DNA from: Balamuthia mandrillaris | Taxonomy: Eukaryota; Discosea; Longamoebia; Balamuthiidae | Direction: 5' to 3' | NCBI GenBank assembly: GCA_031835245.1 | Contig: JAVKOQ010000004.1 | Span: forward strand, 434,001-498,000 | Length of the DNA stretch: 64,000 nt | In this document: piece by piece, positions 45,815 through 57,533 of the stretch | Position numbering within the stretch: the stretch's first letter is position 1 | Layout of the letters: each line of letters begins with the position of its first letter | Made by a program: the position numbers and the translations under genes | The notes under the pieces: model-generated | What the model was told of the DNA's origin: nothing | Database searches by the model: none | Seen by the model: the letters and a program-made list of their open reading frames with translations, nothing else

Positions 45815-46048
45815 ATGTTAAAAGAATTATTGTTAGGTATAATCATACTTATTTCGCTTTGTATAATGATACTTTCATTATTAATGTCGCCACATTCAAA
45901 CTCATTTTCCGGTGCACTAGTTGGTTCTAGTGATCTTGATTTATTTAAAGTTTCCAAAGAAAGAGGCTTTAGAAAATTTACAAAATGAGCTATGTTCATA
46001 TGTGGCTTGCTATTTTTAACAATTGCTTTAATTATTAGATTATTATAA
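45815..46048 (+). CDS. secG: protein translocase subunit SecG
   Basis: 77 residues, too short for routine ORF calling because a TGA Trp splits it. Two membrane helices (LLLGIIILISLCIMILSLLM and MFICGLLFLTIALII) flank a loop SFSGALVGSSDLDLFKVSKERG, close to the SecG GG...LFG-type loop. It sits directly before rnr, the usual secG-rnr order. TAAGGA precedes the ATG. Confidence 0.85.
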
Positions 46049-46074
46049 AATCAATTTTATAAGGAATGTCAAAA

Positions 46075-48159
46075 ATGCAAATTAATAATGAACAACTCTT
46101 TGCTTTTTTAAAACAACCCAAAAGTTTTATCGAAATTGCAAGAAAATTTAATATCACTTTTAACGAAAATGCCCAATTATCTAGTTATTTATCACATTTA
46201 CTAGAATCACATTTGATTTTTAAAAATCACAAAGGCCTTTATTTTAGTCCAAAAATATTAAGTTCGCATATTGGAGTTTTTCACTCCACACAAAAGGGAT
46301 TTGGTTTTGTTGAATTAAAAGATCATCAAAATTCTGTTTTTATTCCTGCAAAATTTACTTCTTCAGCACAAGATTATGATGAAGTTAAAATTAATGTTTT
46401 CCAAGATGAGTTAAAACCAGATAAAACTTATGGCGTGGTTACTAAAGTCATTTCTCGTAAACTTAAATTTTTAATTGGAAAAGTCATAAAAAACGGTGAT
46501 TATTTTGATTTTGAACCATATAATAGCTTCAAAAATGAAGTGTTTTTTAGATGAGTGTCAACTAAAAACTTAGTTTTAGGTGAGTTTGTAAAAGTTGAAA
46601 TCCTTGAATATCAGAAAAAGTTTTTAAAAATAGCTTTAGTTCAAAATATTGCAAATGAAAATGAAAAATTTTGATATTTAAAAGTTCCAATTGTAGACTC
46701 TGGTGTTGAAGTGGAATTTAATTCAAATATTGAAGAAGAATTAAAACAAATTCCAGATGCAATTGAAACAATTGAACCAAATAGAGTTGATTTGAGATCT
46801 TCTACTATTGTAACTATTGATGGAGATGATACAAAAGACTTTGATGATGCAATTTCAGTTGAAAAACTTGAAAATAATAATTACAAATTAGGTGTACACA
46901 TTGCTGATGTTAGTTATTATGTTAAAGAAGATACTTTTTTAGATGATGAAGCAGCAACAAGAGGAACATCTATTTATTTACCTAATATGGTAATTCCAAT
47001 GCTTCCTGAAAAATTATCAAATGGTATTTGTTCATTAAATCCCAATGTGGATAGATATACAATTACAATGGAAGCTGAAATAGATAAATATGGAAATAAT
47101 CTTAGTGTAAAAATTTATCCTTCAGTTATTAATTCCAAAGCTAGATTAACTTACAATCAAGTTAATAAATACTATGAAAATCAAGAAATTAGCTTTACAA
47201 ATGAAGTAAAATTACTTTTAGATGATGCTTTAGAATTAGCTAAAATTTTAAGAAAATACAAAGAAAATCAAGGTTATGTAAATCTTGAAATTGAAGAAAC
47301 AAAAGTTATTTTAGATGAAGAAGGATACACAAAAGATTTACAAATTAAAAAATCAGGAATTTCTGAAGCTTTAATTGAAGATTTTATGGTAAGAGCAAAC
47401 GAAAATGTTTCTGAATTTTTAGCAAAGAGAAAATTTCCCGTTATTTATCGTATTCATGACAAACCTGATATTGAAAGAATTGAAGAATTCAATGGAGTAT
47501 TAAAATCATTAGGAGTTAATGTTGTAATTCCTTATCAATTAGATTCAAAATCTTTTGCTGATGCAGTTGAAAAAATCAAAGAACAAAGACTTGATAATTT
47601 TATTAAAATAATGATTTTAAGAACAATGCAAAAAGCAGTGTATTCGCCAGTTAACCATGGACATTTTGGTTTGGCTTCAAAGTTTTATAGCCACTTTACA
47701 AGTCCAATTCGTAGATATCCAGATCTTCTTTTACATAGAATAATTAGACATTTTTTGTTTGAGCATAAAAAAGATTTGCTTCATTTTGAAAGGATTTTAG
47801 AATTTCAATCTAAAAGTACTTCAGAACTTGAACAACGTGCTCAAACATTAGAAAGAAAAGTAGTTTCTATTAAAAAAACAGAATATTTTTCTTCAAGAAT
47901 AGGCCAAAAATATCGCGGTCAAATTACTTCAATTAAAAAGTTTGGTTTTTTTGTTGAATTAGAAAATAATGTTGATGTATTAGTTCATATTAGTGATTTA
48001 CAAACAAATGAACAAGAAGAATTTATACTTTCTGATGATAGTTTTACTTTGGCAAATAAATTTTATAAATATCAATTAGGTCAATTTGTAGAAGTTGAAA
48101 TTTTAAGTATTGATATTCCTTTTGGTAAAATTTCTGCCAAAGTAGTATTAAAAAACTAA
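46075..48159 (+). CDS. rnr: ribonuclease R
   Basis: 694 residues: winged-helix N-terminus, cold-shock domains (GVFHSTQKGFGFVEL), the RNB catalytic domain with TIDGDDTKDFDDAISVE and GVHIADVSYYV (four aspartates), YSHFTSPIRRYPDLLLHRI, and a C-terminal S1 domain (GQKYRGQITSIKKFGFFVEL). It degrades structured RNA 3' to 5'. I chose the ATG at 46075: AAGGA (46061-46065) touches an earlier ATG at 46066 and would be too close for it. Confidence 0.95.
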
Positions 48160-48176
48160 TTCAAAAGGAAGTAACA

Positions 48177-49058
48177 ATGCTCAAGGTATTTTATAAATTC
48201 AGTTTAACTCTCATGTTTAAAAGTTCAAGAGGCATATTAATGCTTTTTGTTCCTTTTTTTATAATTTTATTTTTTGAATTACTTTTTATTTACTGAGCTG
48301 CTCAAAATACTTCAGAAATTAAGATTAATAATAATCATATCTTTAGTGTTAAAGATCAGTTAGAAGTATACATTCCAAGAATTTTAGAAGGACCTTGAAT
48401 ATTAATACCCAATTTCTTTTTAATGCATTTATTGATGTGATCGATAATGCAATTTAAAAAAAATTCATACCTTTATAAAGAATTTATTTTTTATTACAAA
48501 GATTATTACTATTTTTTAATTTGATTATTTTTTCTAGTAATTAACTTTGTTTATACTTTTTTATTTTTTTCTTTATTGTTAGTATCTTTACTTGGAGATT
48601 CAAATATTCCAATCAATTTTGCTCAATTATTTTTTTCTTCATTAATAATCGCTTTATTTTTTAGCCCTTTACCTTTGATTTATTTTGTTATTAAATCCAA
48701 AAAATATTCTAGATTTTTAACCATTTTTTATTTGATAATTTTTGTAATTTTTTACGTATCACTTACAGCTAGATTGTCTATATATTATGTTATTTATAAA
48801 AACAAAATAAGTGATTTAGGTGATGTAAAAAGAACTTATTTAAGATCAATAAATTATTACTCTCCTCTTCATTTACTACTAAGATCTGTAGGATTGTTGT
48901 TTAAAAATCCCTATAAACCCTCTAATTTTTATTTTTATTCTAAACAATGATTTAACTATGTTGATTTAATTTCTTTTACAATTATTTTAACAACATTAAA
49001 CATTAGCATTTTAGCTACTACGATGATTAAAGGAGCAAAATGAGTCAAATTCAATTAA
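48177..49058 (+). CDS. membrane protein, probable ABC permease
   Basis: 293 residues with six or so hydrophobic segments, and large loops after the first (NTSEIKINNNHIFSVKDQ). No sequence family recognised; the permease call rests on the overlapping ATPase gene that follows (18 bp overlap). AAGGAAG lies before the ATG. The C-terminus reads through TGA (GAKWVKFN). Confidence 0.6.
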
Positions 49059-49753
49059 GAGCTAGCAATATTTCTAAAAAATTTAAAAATAAAATTATTT
49101 TTTCAAATATTAATCTTGAAATTTTTGAAGGAGATTCAATTTCTCTTTTAGGAAGAAACGGAAGAGGAAAAACTTTGTTATTCAACATTTTAGCAGGTGC
49201 TGACGAACCAGATACTGGAAAGGTTGAACTCTTTAATACTGATAAAAAACATCCTTGAAATAATATGGGTTATTTAGAACAACAAGGTAAAAGAATCAAT
49301 AACATTAAGGTAAAAGATTTCCTTTCCATTATAGAAATGACGCTTCGAAATAGTGAAGAAAAAGAATACTACAAGTTTTTAAACAAACTTTTATCATTGG
49401 ATCAAACTTTGGATACAAAAATTGCTAATCTATCAGGTGGTGAAAAACAAAAGTTAGCTATTTTGCAATTATTTTTAAAAAAACCCAAAATCATTTTTTT
49501 AGATGAGCTATATAACAATTTAGATTACATAAGTAGAGAATCTTTGATAAACTATATTCTAGATTATAAACAAAAACACAATGCAACTTTATTGTTTGTG
49601 TCTCATCACAAAGAAGAAATTTTAAGATTAGCGAATAGAATTTGACTTTTAGAAAATCAACAAATAAAAGTAGATACTAGAGATTTAAACAAATTTTTTC
49701 AAGAAGATATTAAAGAAAATATTTTTTACATAAGAAAAGAAAGTGAAAATTAA
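49040..49753 (+). CDS. ABC transporter ATP-binding protein
   Basis: 237 residues. Walker A GRNGRGKTLL (about 38-47, with R in place of the usual S/C), signature LSGGEKQKL, Walker B IIFLDELYNNLD (L in place of the usual P after DE), and H-loop FVSHHKEE. It energises the neighbouring membrane protein; an export function is likely because there is no typical importer binding protein. It overlaps the permease gene and is 1 bp before the next gene. Confidence 0.85.
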
Positions 49754-49754
49754 T

Positions 49755-50542
49755 ATGTCTTTTGCAGAATTAAAACAACTTTCTAAGTTTAAAAAGTGAA
49801 TTATTATAGCAATTACTTTAACAATTTTTGGATTATCTAGTCTTAGTTTTTTAGCATTTGCTAAAACTAATGTGTTACAAACTTCTTCAAATATTGAAGT
49901 AAATAAAGAAATTAAATTTTCAATCACAAAAACAGTTTCAGATTTAAAAGATTTTTTATCCAGAACAGATGAATCGGATACAGATAAAACAAGCGAAAAT
50001 GAAGATAGTAAAAAAATAAATTTAGCAGATATTCCTGATTTAATTGACAAACAAATTTATTTTGCACTTACAAACGATAAACAAGGTCTTGAAGATAAAA
50101 AAAAGTTGAAGAGTATAAAAGAAAAAATCCTAAAGTTTTTTCTATTTTGGGAGATTTTTTATACATAATCAAAGATCCACAAAGTCTTGATGAATTTGTA
50201 CAATGAAATTCTTTAGTTGATAAAAATTATCAACAAATGTTATCTTCTTATAAACAAAATCCAGATTTTTTCATTGAGAATAATTTAATTGTTTATCGTG
50301 GTTTTCTTCTTCCTTCAACTTCCTCTTTTGCAACACAAGTAGATGTTAATATTTTTAAAATTGATTATGATCAGAAATTAAATAAATTAGATTTTTACTT
50401 ACTTGCTCCATTTGATTTTGGTCAAGCAAGTGCTTATTCCAATGCAAAGTCAATATCCCAAAAAGTATTTATTTTTCAAGTAAAAAAGAATAATTTATTG
50501 AATAATAAAACAAAAGTTAGTGAGAAAATTTTTCAACAATAG
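49755..50542 (+). pseudogene. ABC-linked membrane-anchored protein, frameshifted at an A8 tract
   Basis: One membrane segment near residues 16-37 (WIIIAITLTIFGLSSLSFL), then a hydrophilic external domain. The first frame ends at 50168 after 137 residues. The rest continues in the next frame (KVEEYKRKNPKVFSILGDFL ... VSEKIFQQ) to 50542. The switch lies at an A-run of eight (50097-50104); nine A would give one protein of about 262 residues. The frame before and after both look like real coding sequence. It may be a phase-variable homopolymer, a decayed gene or a sequencing indel. Confidence 0.7.
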
Positions 50543-50582
50543 TGCAAATTTTCTATTTTTCAACTATATCTTAAAAATGTAT

Positions 50583-50632
50583 TATAATCAAAATGATTTA
50601 TAATTTTTTTAACATCTTTGCAAATAGATGTT
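50583..50632 (+). promoter_or_regulatory. promoter region and leader hairpin of the lactonase-ula operon
   Basis: Two TATAAT boxes (50583-50588, 50599-50604) precede an inverted repeat AACATCT/AGATGTT (50611-50617, 50626-50632) that begins about where transcription should start and ends 10 bp before the ribosome-binding site AAAGGA. It could be an operator or a leader stem for the sugar-acid operon. Confidence 0.5.
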
Positions 50633-50651
50633 AATAAGAAGAAAGGACAAA

Positions 50652-51704
50652 ATGAAAAAATTCGCAAGAACAGTACTAGGAGATATTGATCCTAGTCAAT
50701 TAGGCATTGTAGACTGTCATGACCACTTAATAAAAAATTATGGACCTGAAGCTCACGAGCATCCAGATTTTATTATGATGTCAAAAGATGCTGCAATTAA
50801 AGAAATGAATGAATATGTAGCAAAAGGAGGAAAAACTGTTGTTACAATGGACCCTCCTAACGTTGGGCGTGATGTTTATCAAATGTTAGATATTGCAAAG
50901 AAATTAGAAGGAAAAGCTAACATTATTATGGCAACTGGTTTTCATAAAGCTGCATTTTATGACAAAGGTGCTTCTTGACTTGCTTTGGCTCCAACAGATA
51001 AAATTGTAAAAATGGTTGTAGCTGAAATCGAAGAAGGAATGGATGAATATAACTACAGCGGACCAGTTGTAAAAAGATCTAAATCCAAAGCCGGAATTAT
51101 TAAAGCCGGAACAGGATACGCTGCTATTGATCGTTTAGAATTTAAATCTCTAGAAGTAGCTGCAAGATCTTCTATTTTAACAGGAGCACCTGTTTTAGTA
51201 CATACTCAATTAGGAACTATGGCTTACGAAGCTGCTCAATATTTAATTGATTTTGGAGTTAATCCAAGAAAAATTCAACTTTCACACTTAAACAAAAATC
51301 CTGATAAATTCTATTATGAAAAAATCATTAAAGAATTAGGTGTTAGTTTATGTTTTGATGGACCAGATAGAGTAAAATATTACACAGATGCAACTTTAGC
51401 TGAAAACATCAAATATTTAGTGGATAAAGGTTATCAAAAGCACATTACCTTGTCTTTAGATGCAGGTAGAATTTTATATCAAAGACACTATGGATTAGAA
51501 AAGGGTAAATTTACTTTTGGACTTGGTTATTTATTTGATCGTTTTATTCCTTTATTAAAACAAGTTGGAGTTTCACAAGAAGCAATTGATGATATGTTAA
51601 TTAGCAATCCACGTGAAATTTTAACTTTTGATGAAAAAAGAGAATTTAACAAAGATTCTTTACCACAAAGAGTGTTAGATATTAAAAAGACATTCAAAAT
51701 TTAA
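50652..51704 (+). CDS. phosphotriesterase-like lactonase
   Basis: 350 residues of the amidohydrolase phosphotriesterase family. Metal ligands: DCHDHL (HxH, about 24), the bridging lysine in IIKAGTGYA, VLVHTQLG, QLSHLNKNPD and LSLDAGRI. A close mycoplasma relative (M. synoviae/M. agalactiae) has been reported to hydrolyse D-xylono- and L-arabino-1,4-lactone 5-phosphates. Directly upstream of ulaA, it would open a phosphorylated lactone after PTS uptake. The chosen ATG (50652) has GAAAGGACAA; an earlier in-frame ATG adds eight residues. Confidence 0.85.
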
Positions 51705-51739
51705 TCATAAAACGTAGTAAGGAGACTTATTTTACAAAA

Positions 51740-53523
51740 ATGAAAAAAATCAACTTATCTAGCAAGAAAAAATTTTGGTTTGGTTGATTGGCTTTTTTAG
51801 TTGCAAATTTATTAATTATTTTAATAACTTTGCTTGTTAAAGCAGCAAATCCAGAACCAAATGTTGAAGCTTGATCTTCACAAGCTTGATCTTCTGCTGG
51901 ATTGTTTTTAATTAAAACAGTTTATGTTTCAAACTTTTTAGCTGTTACGCCTTTACTTTTAGCTACCATAGTTTTTGTTGGCTATATGATTATCGGAAGG
52001 GGAGTAAAAGATTCCTTTTTAGGAGCTCTTAAAACAGCGATTGGATTTTTGCTTTTAGGTATAGGATCTGGCGCTTTGGTTTCATTAGCTAGACCAGTTT
52101 TTGAAGCTATTAGAAAATTAGGTTCTTCAGCTGAAATTATTCCGCTCGATCCTTACTTTTCTTTATCACAATCACAAGAATTTTTAGCTCATATTTCACA
52201 AAATATTAAAAGTGGAATTGACTATTCTTCTTTATTTACCTTTACTTTATTAATTGCTTTTATAGTAAATATTATTTTTGTAGCTACAAAAAGATGAACA
52301 AATACCAATGCATTATAATGATTACTGGACACATTATGCTTCAACAATCAGCTGTAGTTACTTCAGTTTTCTATGTTTTACTATTTAGACAAATTCCTAT
52401 TGTTGATGGAGAATTAAATGCTGGATCACAAGCTGGTTTAGTTCTTATGTCAGGTCTATTTTTAGGAATTTATTGAGCAAGTGCAACAACAGCAACACTA
52501 AAACCAACAAATTTAGTGACCCAAAATGCTGGTTTTGCTGTAGGACACCAACAAATGCTTGGAATTTTAACTTCATATAAATTAGGTAGATTCTTTGGTA
52601 AAAAAGAAGATACAGCAGAAAATAGAAAATTACCTTCATATTTGAAGATTTTCGAAGATAATGTCTTTACACAAACATTAATTGTCTTTGTTTTATTCGT
52701 AATTCTATTTATTATTATTATTCAAGGATCAAAAACTTCTGTTTTAAATCCAAACTGAATTGGATTTACACAACAATCAGGACTTTCTTCTTGAAATGCT
52801 AATTTATATTCAGGAGCTAACTTTATTTTTAACATTATAGGTGGAGCGCTTAGAATTGTTGCGTCTTTACTTGTAATTATTACTGGTGTTAGAATGTTCA
52901 TTACAGAATTACAACAATCTTTCCACGGAATTAGTGAAAAAATTATTCCAGGAGCTGTTGTTGCTGTGGATGTAGCTGCTACATATGGATTTTCTATTAA
53001 TTCAGTAACTTATGGTTTTGTTTCTGGGGTTATTGGACAATTTATAGCAGTTGGTATTATGATAGGAATTTCAGCAATTCCAGGAAATACTTACTCAAAT
53101 ATCGCAATTCCATTATTTATTACTTTATTTTTCAACTCAGGGTCTTTAGGAATTTACGCAAATGCCTCTGGTGGATGAAAAGCTGCTGCCATAGTTCCAG
53201 GATTAATTGGATTTTTAGAAATAATTGTAGTGTCCTTTGCAACTAAATTCTTATCAAATGTTGCAATAGCAGATGGAATAAATAATCCAGTAGCTCAAGG
53301 ATACATTGGAATGAGCGATTGAAACTTATTCTTTGGATTATTAATTATGATTAGCGCTTACTCAGTGCCTGTTGCTTGAATATTTGTTTTTGTTGCAATG
53401 GTTGCACTAGTGGTATTAGCACAAATTGTTGATTCAGGAAATCAAAGTAAAAAAACATTTTTACAAAAATTGTTTAAAATTAAAGTAGATAATTTAGAAG
53501 AAGCAATAGCTCAAACTAGTTAA
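51740..53523 (+). pseudogene. ulaA: PTS ascorbate-type EIIC (UlaA/SgaT), split by a frameshift
   Basis: Two overlapping frames. 51740-52318 encodes the first 192 residues (several membrane segments, then VATKRW before a stop). 52294-53523 encodes 409 residues from ATG (KYQCIIMITGHIMLQQSAVV ... GISEKIIPGAVVAVDVAATYGF). One extra base near 52295-52300 would join them into a normal UlaA of about 600 residues. The second frame has its own ATG inside the first, so two coupled half-proteins are also possible. The long spacing from AAGGAG (51719-51724) to the ATG is unusual. It transports and phosphorylates L-ascorbate-like substrates with UlaB and UlaC. Confidence 0.8.
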
Positions 53524-53591
53524 TTTTTTATAAAAATTGCTTCTTAATTTATCTTAAAATTAAAAATCACTATAAAAAAGAAGGATAAATA

Positions 53592-53879
53592 ATGGCAAAC
53601 TTAAAAGTTATAGCAGCTTGCGGTAATGGAATGGGAACTTCAATGATTATTAAATTAAAAGTTCAAAAAATTTTAAAAGAATTAAATATTCCAGCAGATG
53701 TGGATGCTTTATCAATGGGTCAATCTAAAGGAATGACAAATTCAGTTGATATTATTATTTCTTCCAAACATTTAACATCAGAATTTGTACAAAACCAAAA
53801 AGCAAAAATTATTGGTGTTACAAATTTAATGGATGAAAACGAAATTAGACAAGCTTTAAAACAAGCGTTAAATCTATAA
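53592..53879 (+). CDS. ulaB: PTS ascorbate-type EIIB
   Basis: 95 residues. The phosphocysteine loop AACGNGMGTSMIIKLKV (Cys10) is that of lactate/ascorbate-type EIIB. It passes phosphate from UlaC to the sugar bound by UlaA. AAGAAGGAT before the ATG. It lies 68 bp after ulaA and 10 bp before ulaC. Confidence 0.93.
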   Translation: MANLKVIAACGNGMGTSMIIKLKVQKILKELNIPADVDALSMGQSKGMTNSVDIIISSKHLTSEFVQNQKAKIIGVTNLMDENEIRQALKQALNL

Positions 53880-53889
53880 GTGGACAATT

Positions 53890-54360
53890 ATGGACTTATT
53901 AAAAACATTAAAAAAATTCAATTCAATTCAATTAAATTTAGAAGCTAAAAATTGACAAGAAGCGATTTGGCTTTCTGTTCAACCTTTAATTGAAAAAAAT
54001 GCAATTACACAAGATTACTACAACGCAATTATTGAATCTACTATTAAAAATGGACCTTATTACATAATTGCAAATGATCTTGCTATGCCTCATGCACAAA
54101 GTGAAAGAGGAGTAAAAGGAAATGCATTTTCTTTAATAACACTTAAAAAACCTGTATTTTTTGACAATGATGATCGTCCAGTTAGAATTTTAATTGCTTT
54201 AGCTGCTACTTCACCTGAAATTCACACATCAGTTGCACTACCTCAAATTGTTGCAACATTTGAAGATGAATCAGTAGTTAAACAAATTTTACAAGCAAAA
54301 GAAGCTCAACAAGTGATTGATATTATTTTAAACATAGATTTTAAAAAATACTTATCTTAA
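53890..54360 (+). CDS. ulaC: PTS ascorbate-type EIIA
   Basis: 156 residues of the fructose/mannitol-type EIIA fold. Active His68 in LAMPHAQSERGV. It accepts phosphate from HPr and gives it to UlaB. TGA Trp near residue 23. After it comes a hairpin (54365-54402) before ulaD. Confidence 0.93.
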
Positions 54361-54364
54361 AATT

Positions 54365-54402
54365 AAATAAAACAAGTTGGCTTTGGCTGATTTGTTTTAT
54401 TT
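54365..54402 (+). terminator. hairpin between ulaC and ulaD (possible attenuator)
   Basis: An 11-bp stem AAATAAAACAA/TTGTTTTATTT with a 16-nt loop, followed by T-rich DNA. The stem is A/T-rich and weak for a terminator; it could reduce transcription into ulaDEF or protect the 3' end of ulaABC RNA. Confidence 0.4.
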
Positions 54403-54425
54403 TTATTTTATTTTTGAAAGGAATT

Positions 54426-55100
54426 ATGCCATTACCATTATTACAAATCGCTTTAGATAATTTAACTATCGAAGACGCAATTAACTCAGCTAAGAAAGCA
54501 CAAAAATACATTGACATTATTGAAGTAGGAACAATTTTATTAGCCTCAGAAGGAAAAAAAGCAATTGTTGAGCTAAAAAAAGCTTTTCCAGATAAAATCA
54601 TCATTGCTGATGGTAAAGTTGCAGATGCTGGTAAAGTATTTTCTAAGATGTTTTTTGAATCTGGAGCTGATTTTGTCACTGCAATTTGTGCAGCTGAAGT
54701 ACCAACTATGAATGATATTTTAAATTATGCAAAAGATTTAAACAATGCAAATAACTTTAATATTCAAAAAGATTTACAAATTGAAATGACCTATAACTTT
54801 ACTTGAGAACAAGTAGAAAAATGAAGACAAGCAGGAGTAAAACAATTAGTTTGACACCGTTCAAGAGATCTTCAAGCAAGTGGTAAATCTTGATCAGATC
54901 AAGATATAGAAATAGTTAAAAAACTAGCTTCTATGGGTTTTAAAATGACAGTAACAGGTGGAGTGGAAGTTAAAGATATTCATTTATTTAAAGATATTCC
55001 AATTTATATTTTTATTGCAGGAAGATCCATTAGAGATGCAGAAAATCCAGAATTAGCAGCTAAGGAATTTAAAGATGAATTTAAAAAATATTGACAATAA
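54426..55100 (+). CDS. ulaD: 3-keto-L-gulonate-6-phosphate decarboxylase
   Basis: 224 residues, OMP-decarboxylase superfamily barrel. [29 protein letters not shown] and the catalytic [10 protein letters not shown] (D-x-K-x-x-D) match UlaD/SgbH. It makes L-xylulose 5-phosphate and CO2. GAAAGGA before the ATG at 54426. It overlaps ulaE by 26 bp. Confidence 0.93.
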
Positions 55101-55968
55101 ACACTTTGTTGGAATTTACGAAAAAGCAATTGATAAACATTACAGTTTTGAACAAAAAATTGAAATTGCAAAAGCAGCTGGTTTTGATTTCATTGAACTA
55201 AGTGTGGATGAATCAGAAGAATTTGCTGCTCGTTTAAATTGATCCAATAAACAAATCAACCTTATAAAAAGAAAACTAGATAAAGAAAAATTTTATATAA
55301 ATTCAATGTGTTTGAGTTTGCACAGAAAATACCCTTTTGGTTCTGCATCAGCTCAAACAAGACAAAAAGCTTTAGCGATAATGGAAAAAGCTCTAATTTT
55401 AGCTAAAAAATTAGGTATAAGAATTATTCAACTAGCAACTTATGATGTTTATTATAATCCTTGACACGAAAAAGCTGAAGAATATTTTATTCAAAGTCTT
55501 AAAAAAGCAGCTAAATTAGCTCAAAAATACTCAATTACACTTGCTTTTGAAACTATGGATACTCCATTTGCTTCAACAATTTCAAGATGTTTATATTTAA
55601 TTAAAAAAGTAAGTATGCCTAATTTATTTGTGTATCCTGATTTAGGAAATTTAAATAGATTTTCTAATGATGTGGAAAATGAAATTAAATTAGGCCAAGA
55701 TCAAATTGTTGCTTTTCACTTTAAAGATACATTGGAAAATACTTTTAAAAATGTAGATTTTGGAAAAGGTGATGTTGATTTTGTCAGATCTTTAAAAGCT
55801 ATTAAGTCTATTGATTATCAAGGACCATTTTTAATTGAAATGTGATACAAAGAAAAAGATTTTGATTCATCAAAAACTTTAGAACAAAACAAAGAAGCAC
55901 AAGTTAAAAACATTTTAAAAGCAAGAGAATTTTTCTTAGATAAATTAAGAAAGGCATATGATGCTTAA
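55075..55968 (+). CDS. ulaE: L-xylulose-5-phosphate 3-epimerase
   Basis: 297 residues, xylose-isomerase-like TIM barrel. [20 protein letters not shown] at the start, [25 protein letters not shown] and the metal ligands in VYPDLGNLN and AFHFKDT. UlaE/SgbU turns L-xylulose 5-phosphate into L-ribulose 5-phosphate. It starts inside ulaD and overlaps ulaF by 8 bp. Confidence 0.93.
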
Positions 55969-56692
55969 AAACAAAGAACAAATTGCAAAACTCAAACAAG
56001 AAGTTTATGAAGCTAATATGCTTCTTTATAAATATAAATTAGCAATTCACACTTGAGGAAATGTTTCAGCAATCTCTGAAGATAGAAAATTTATGGCAAT
56101 AAAACCAAGTGGAATTGCTTATGAAACAATGACAGCTGATGATATGGTTTTAGTTGATTTGGACAATAATTTGCTTGAAAATAAAGCAATTAATCCTTCT
56201 TCAGATACACCAACTCATGCCTTATTATACAAACAAGATTCAAGAATTAAGGCCATTGTACATACACATTCTCCATATGCTGTTGCTTGAGCTCAAGCAG
56301 GCCAAGACATTCCTTGCTTAGGAACAACTCATGCTGATAATTTCTACGGTTCTGTTCCTTGTGCTAGAGAATTAAGTGATGAAGAAATAAATGGTCAATA
56401 CGAACACAATACAGGTTTAGTGATTGTAGAACATTTTCTTAAAAACAAGCTTGATTTTATAGCAAATAGTGCTTGTTTAGTTAAAGAACATGGCCCTTTT
56501 GTATGATCAGGAAAAACTGCAACTGATGCAGTAAATTTAGCTCTTACTTTAGAAGAAATTGCTAAAATGGCTTTATTTACAAAACAAATTAATCCAAATG
56601 CCAAACACGCTAATTTAACATTACAAAATAAACATTATCAAAGAAAACATGGAAAAAACGCCTATTATGGACAAAAAAGAAAAGAAAATTAG
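55961..56692 (+). CDS. ulaF: L-ribulose-5-phosphate 4-epimerase
   Basis: 243 residues, class II aldolase/epimerase fold. HTWGNVSAISEDRKFMAIKPSG, zinc ligands in IVHTHSPYAVAWAQ, GTTHADNFYGSVPCAR and VKEHGPFVW. UlaF/AraD produces D-xylulose 5-phosphate, which enters the pentose phosphate pathway. Start at 55961 is preferred to 55958 for spacing from GAAAGG. It overlaps the HAD gene by 44 bp. Confidence 0.93.
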
Positions 56693-57527
56693 TTTCCAAA
56701 ACATTGTTTTTGATCTTGATGGAACACTTTTAGATAAAGACAAAAATATTTTGAATTCTACTTTATCAATCTTAAACCAACTGCACCAACAAGCTAACAA
56801 AAAACTCATCATTGCAACAGGGAGACCTTGATACTTTACAAAGAGATATATTAATCAAGTAAAACCTGATTTGCCTATTATTTCTTGCAATGGCTCTTTA
56901 ATTTATGATTTTAAAGCAAAAAAAGTGATTTTTATTAATCCAATAGAATCAAAAATAGCAAAATTTGTTTTTGATGTTTTAAAAAAAGAAGAAATTACTT
57001 TCTTAATTTATTCAGATCAACAAATTTATGCTTTTTCTAAAAATAAAGAAAAAAAAGATTGATTTATTTGATTAGAAAAAACACAAAAAGCTTTAGAAAA
57101 AGAAGAACAATTTGACATTGATTTTTTCGATACAGCTAATTCTGACTTTGATATAAATAAATTAAAAGTTGTTAAATTTTTAATGATAAAAAGTGATTCT
57201 AATTTAAAAAACATAGAAAATGCAGTTGAGCAATTTAAGAATTTAGATAAAATTTATCTTCTTTCTTCGTCACCAAAAGTTATTGATATTATGCCAGTTG
57301 GAAGTTCTAAAGGTGATGGACTTAAAATATTAGCAAAAGATTTTAATTTAGAACTAAATGCAACAATTTCCTTTGGAGATGAAGCAAATGATGTTTCTAT
57401 GTTTGAAGTTTGTAAATATTCAGTTGCTATGGGTCAAGCAGATCATTATGTTAGAGAAAAAGCTTCATTTTCTATAGAAAATCATAATTCAGATGCAATT
57501 TTTAATTTTTTAAAAGATAAAATTTAA
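56649..57527 (+). CDS. Cof-type HAD-superfamily phosphatase
   Basis: 292 residues. Motif I VFDLDGTLLDKD (D22, D24), motif II IATGRPW, SSKGDGLKIL lysine, and motif IV FGDEANDVSMF. It overlaps ulaF by 44 bp and probably acts on a phosphorylated intermediate of that pathway or detoxifies sugar phosphates; substrate unknown. A downstream ATG (56667) is an alternative start. Confidence 0.88.
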
Positions 57528-57533
57528 ATAACA

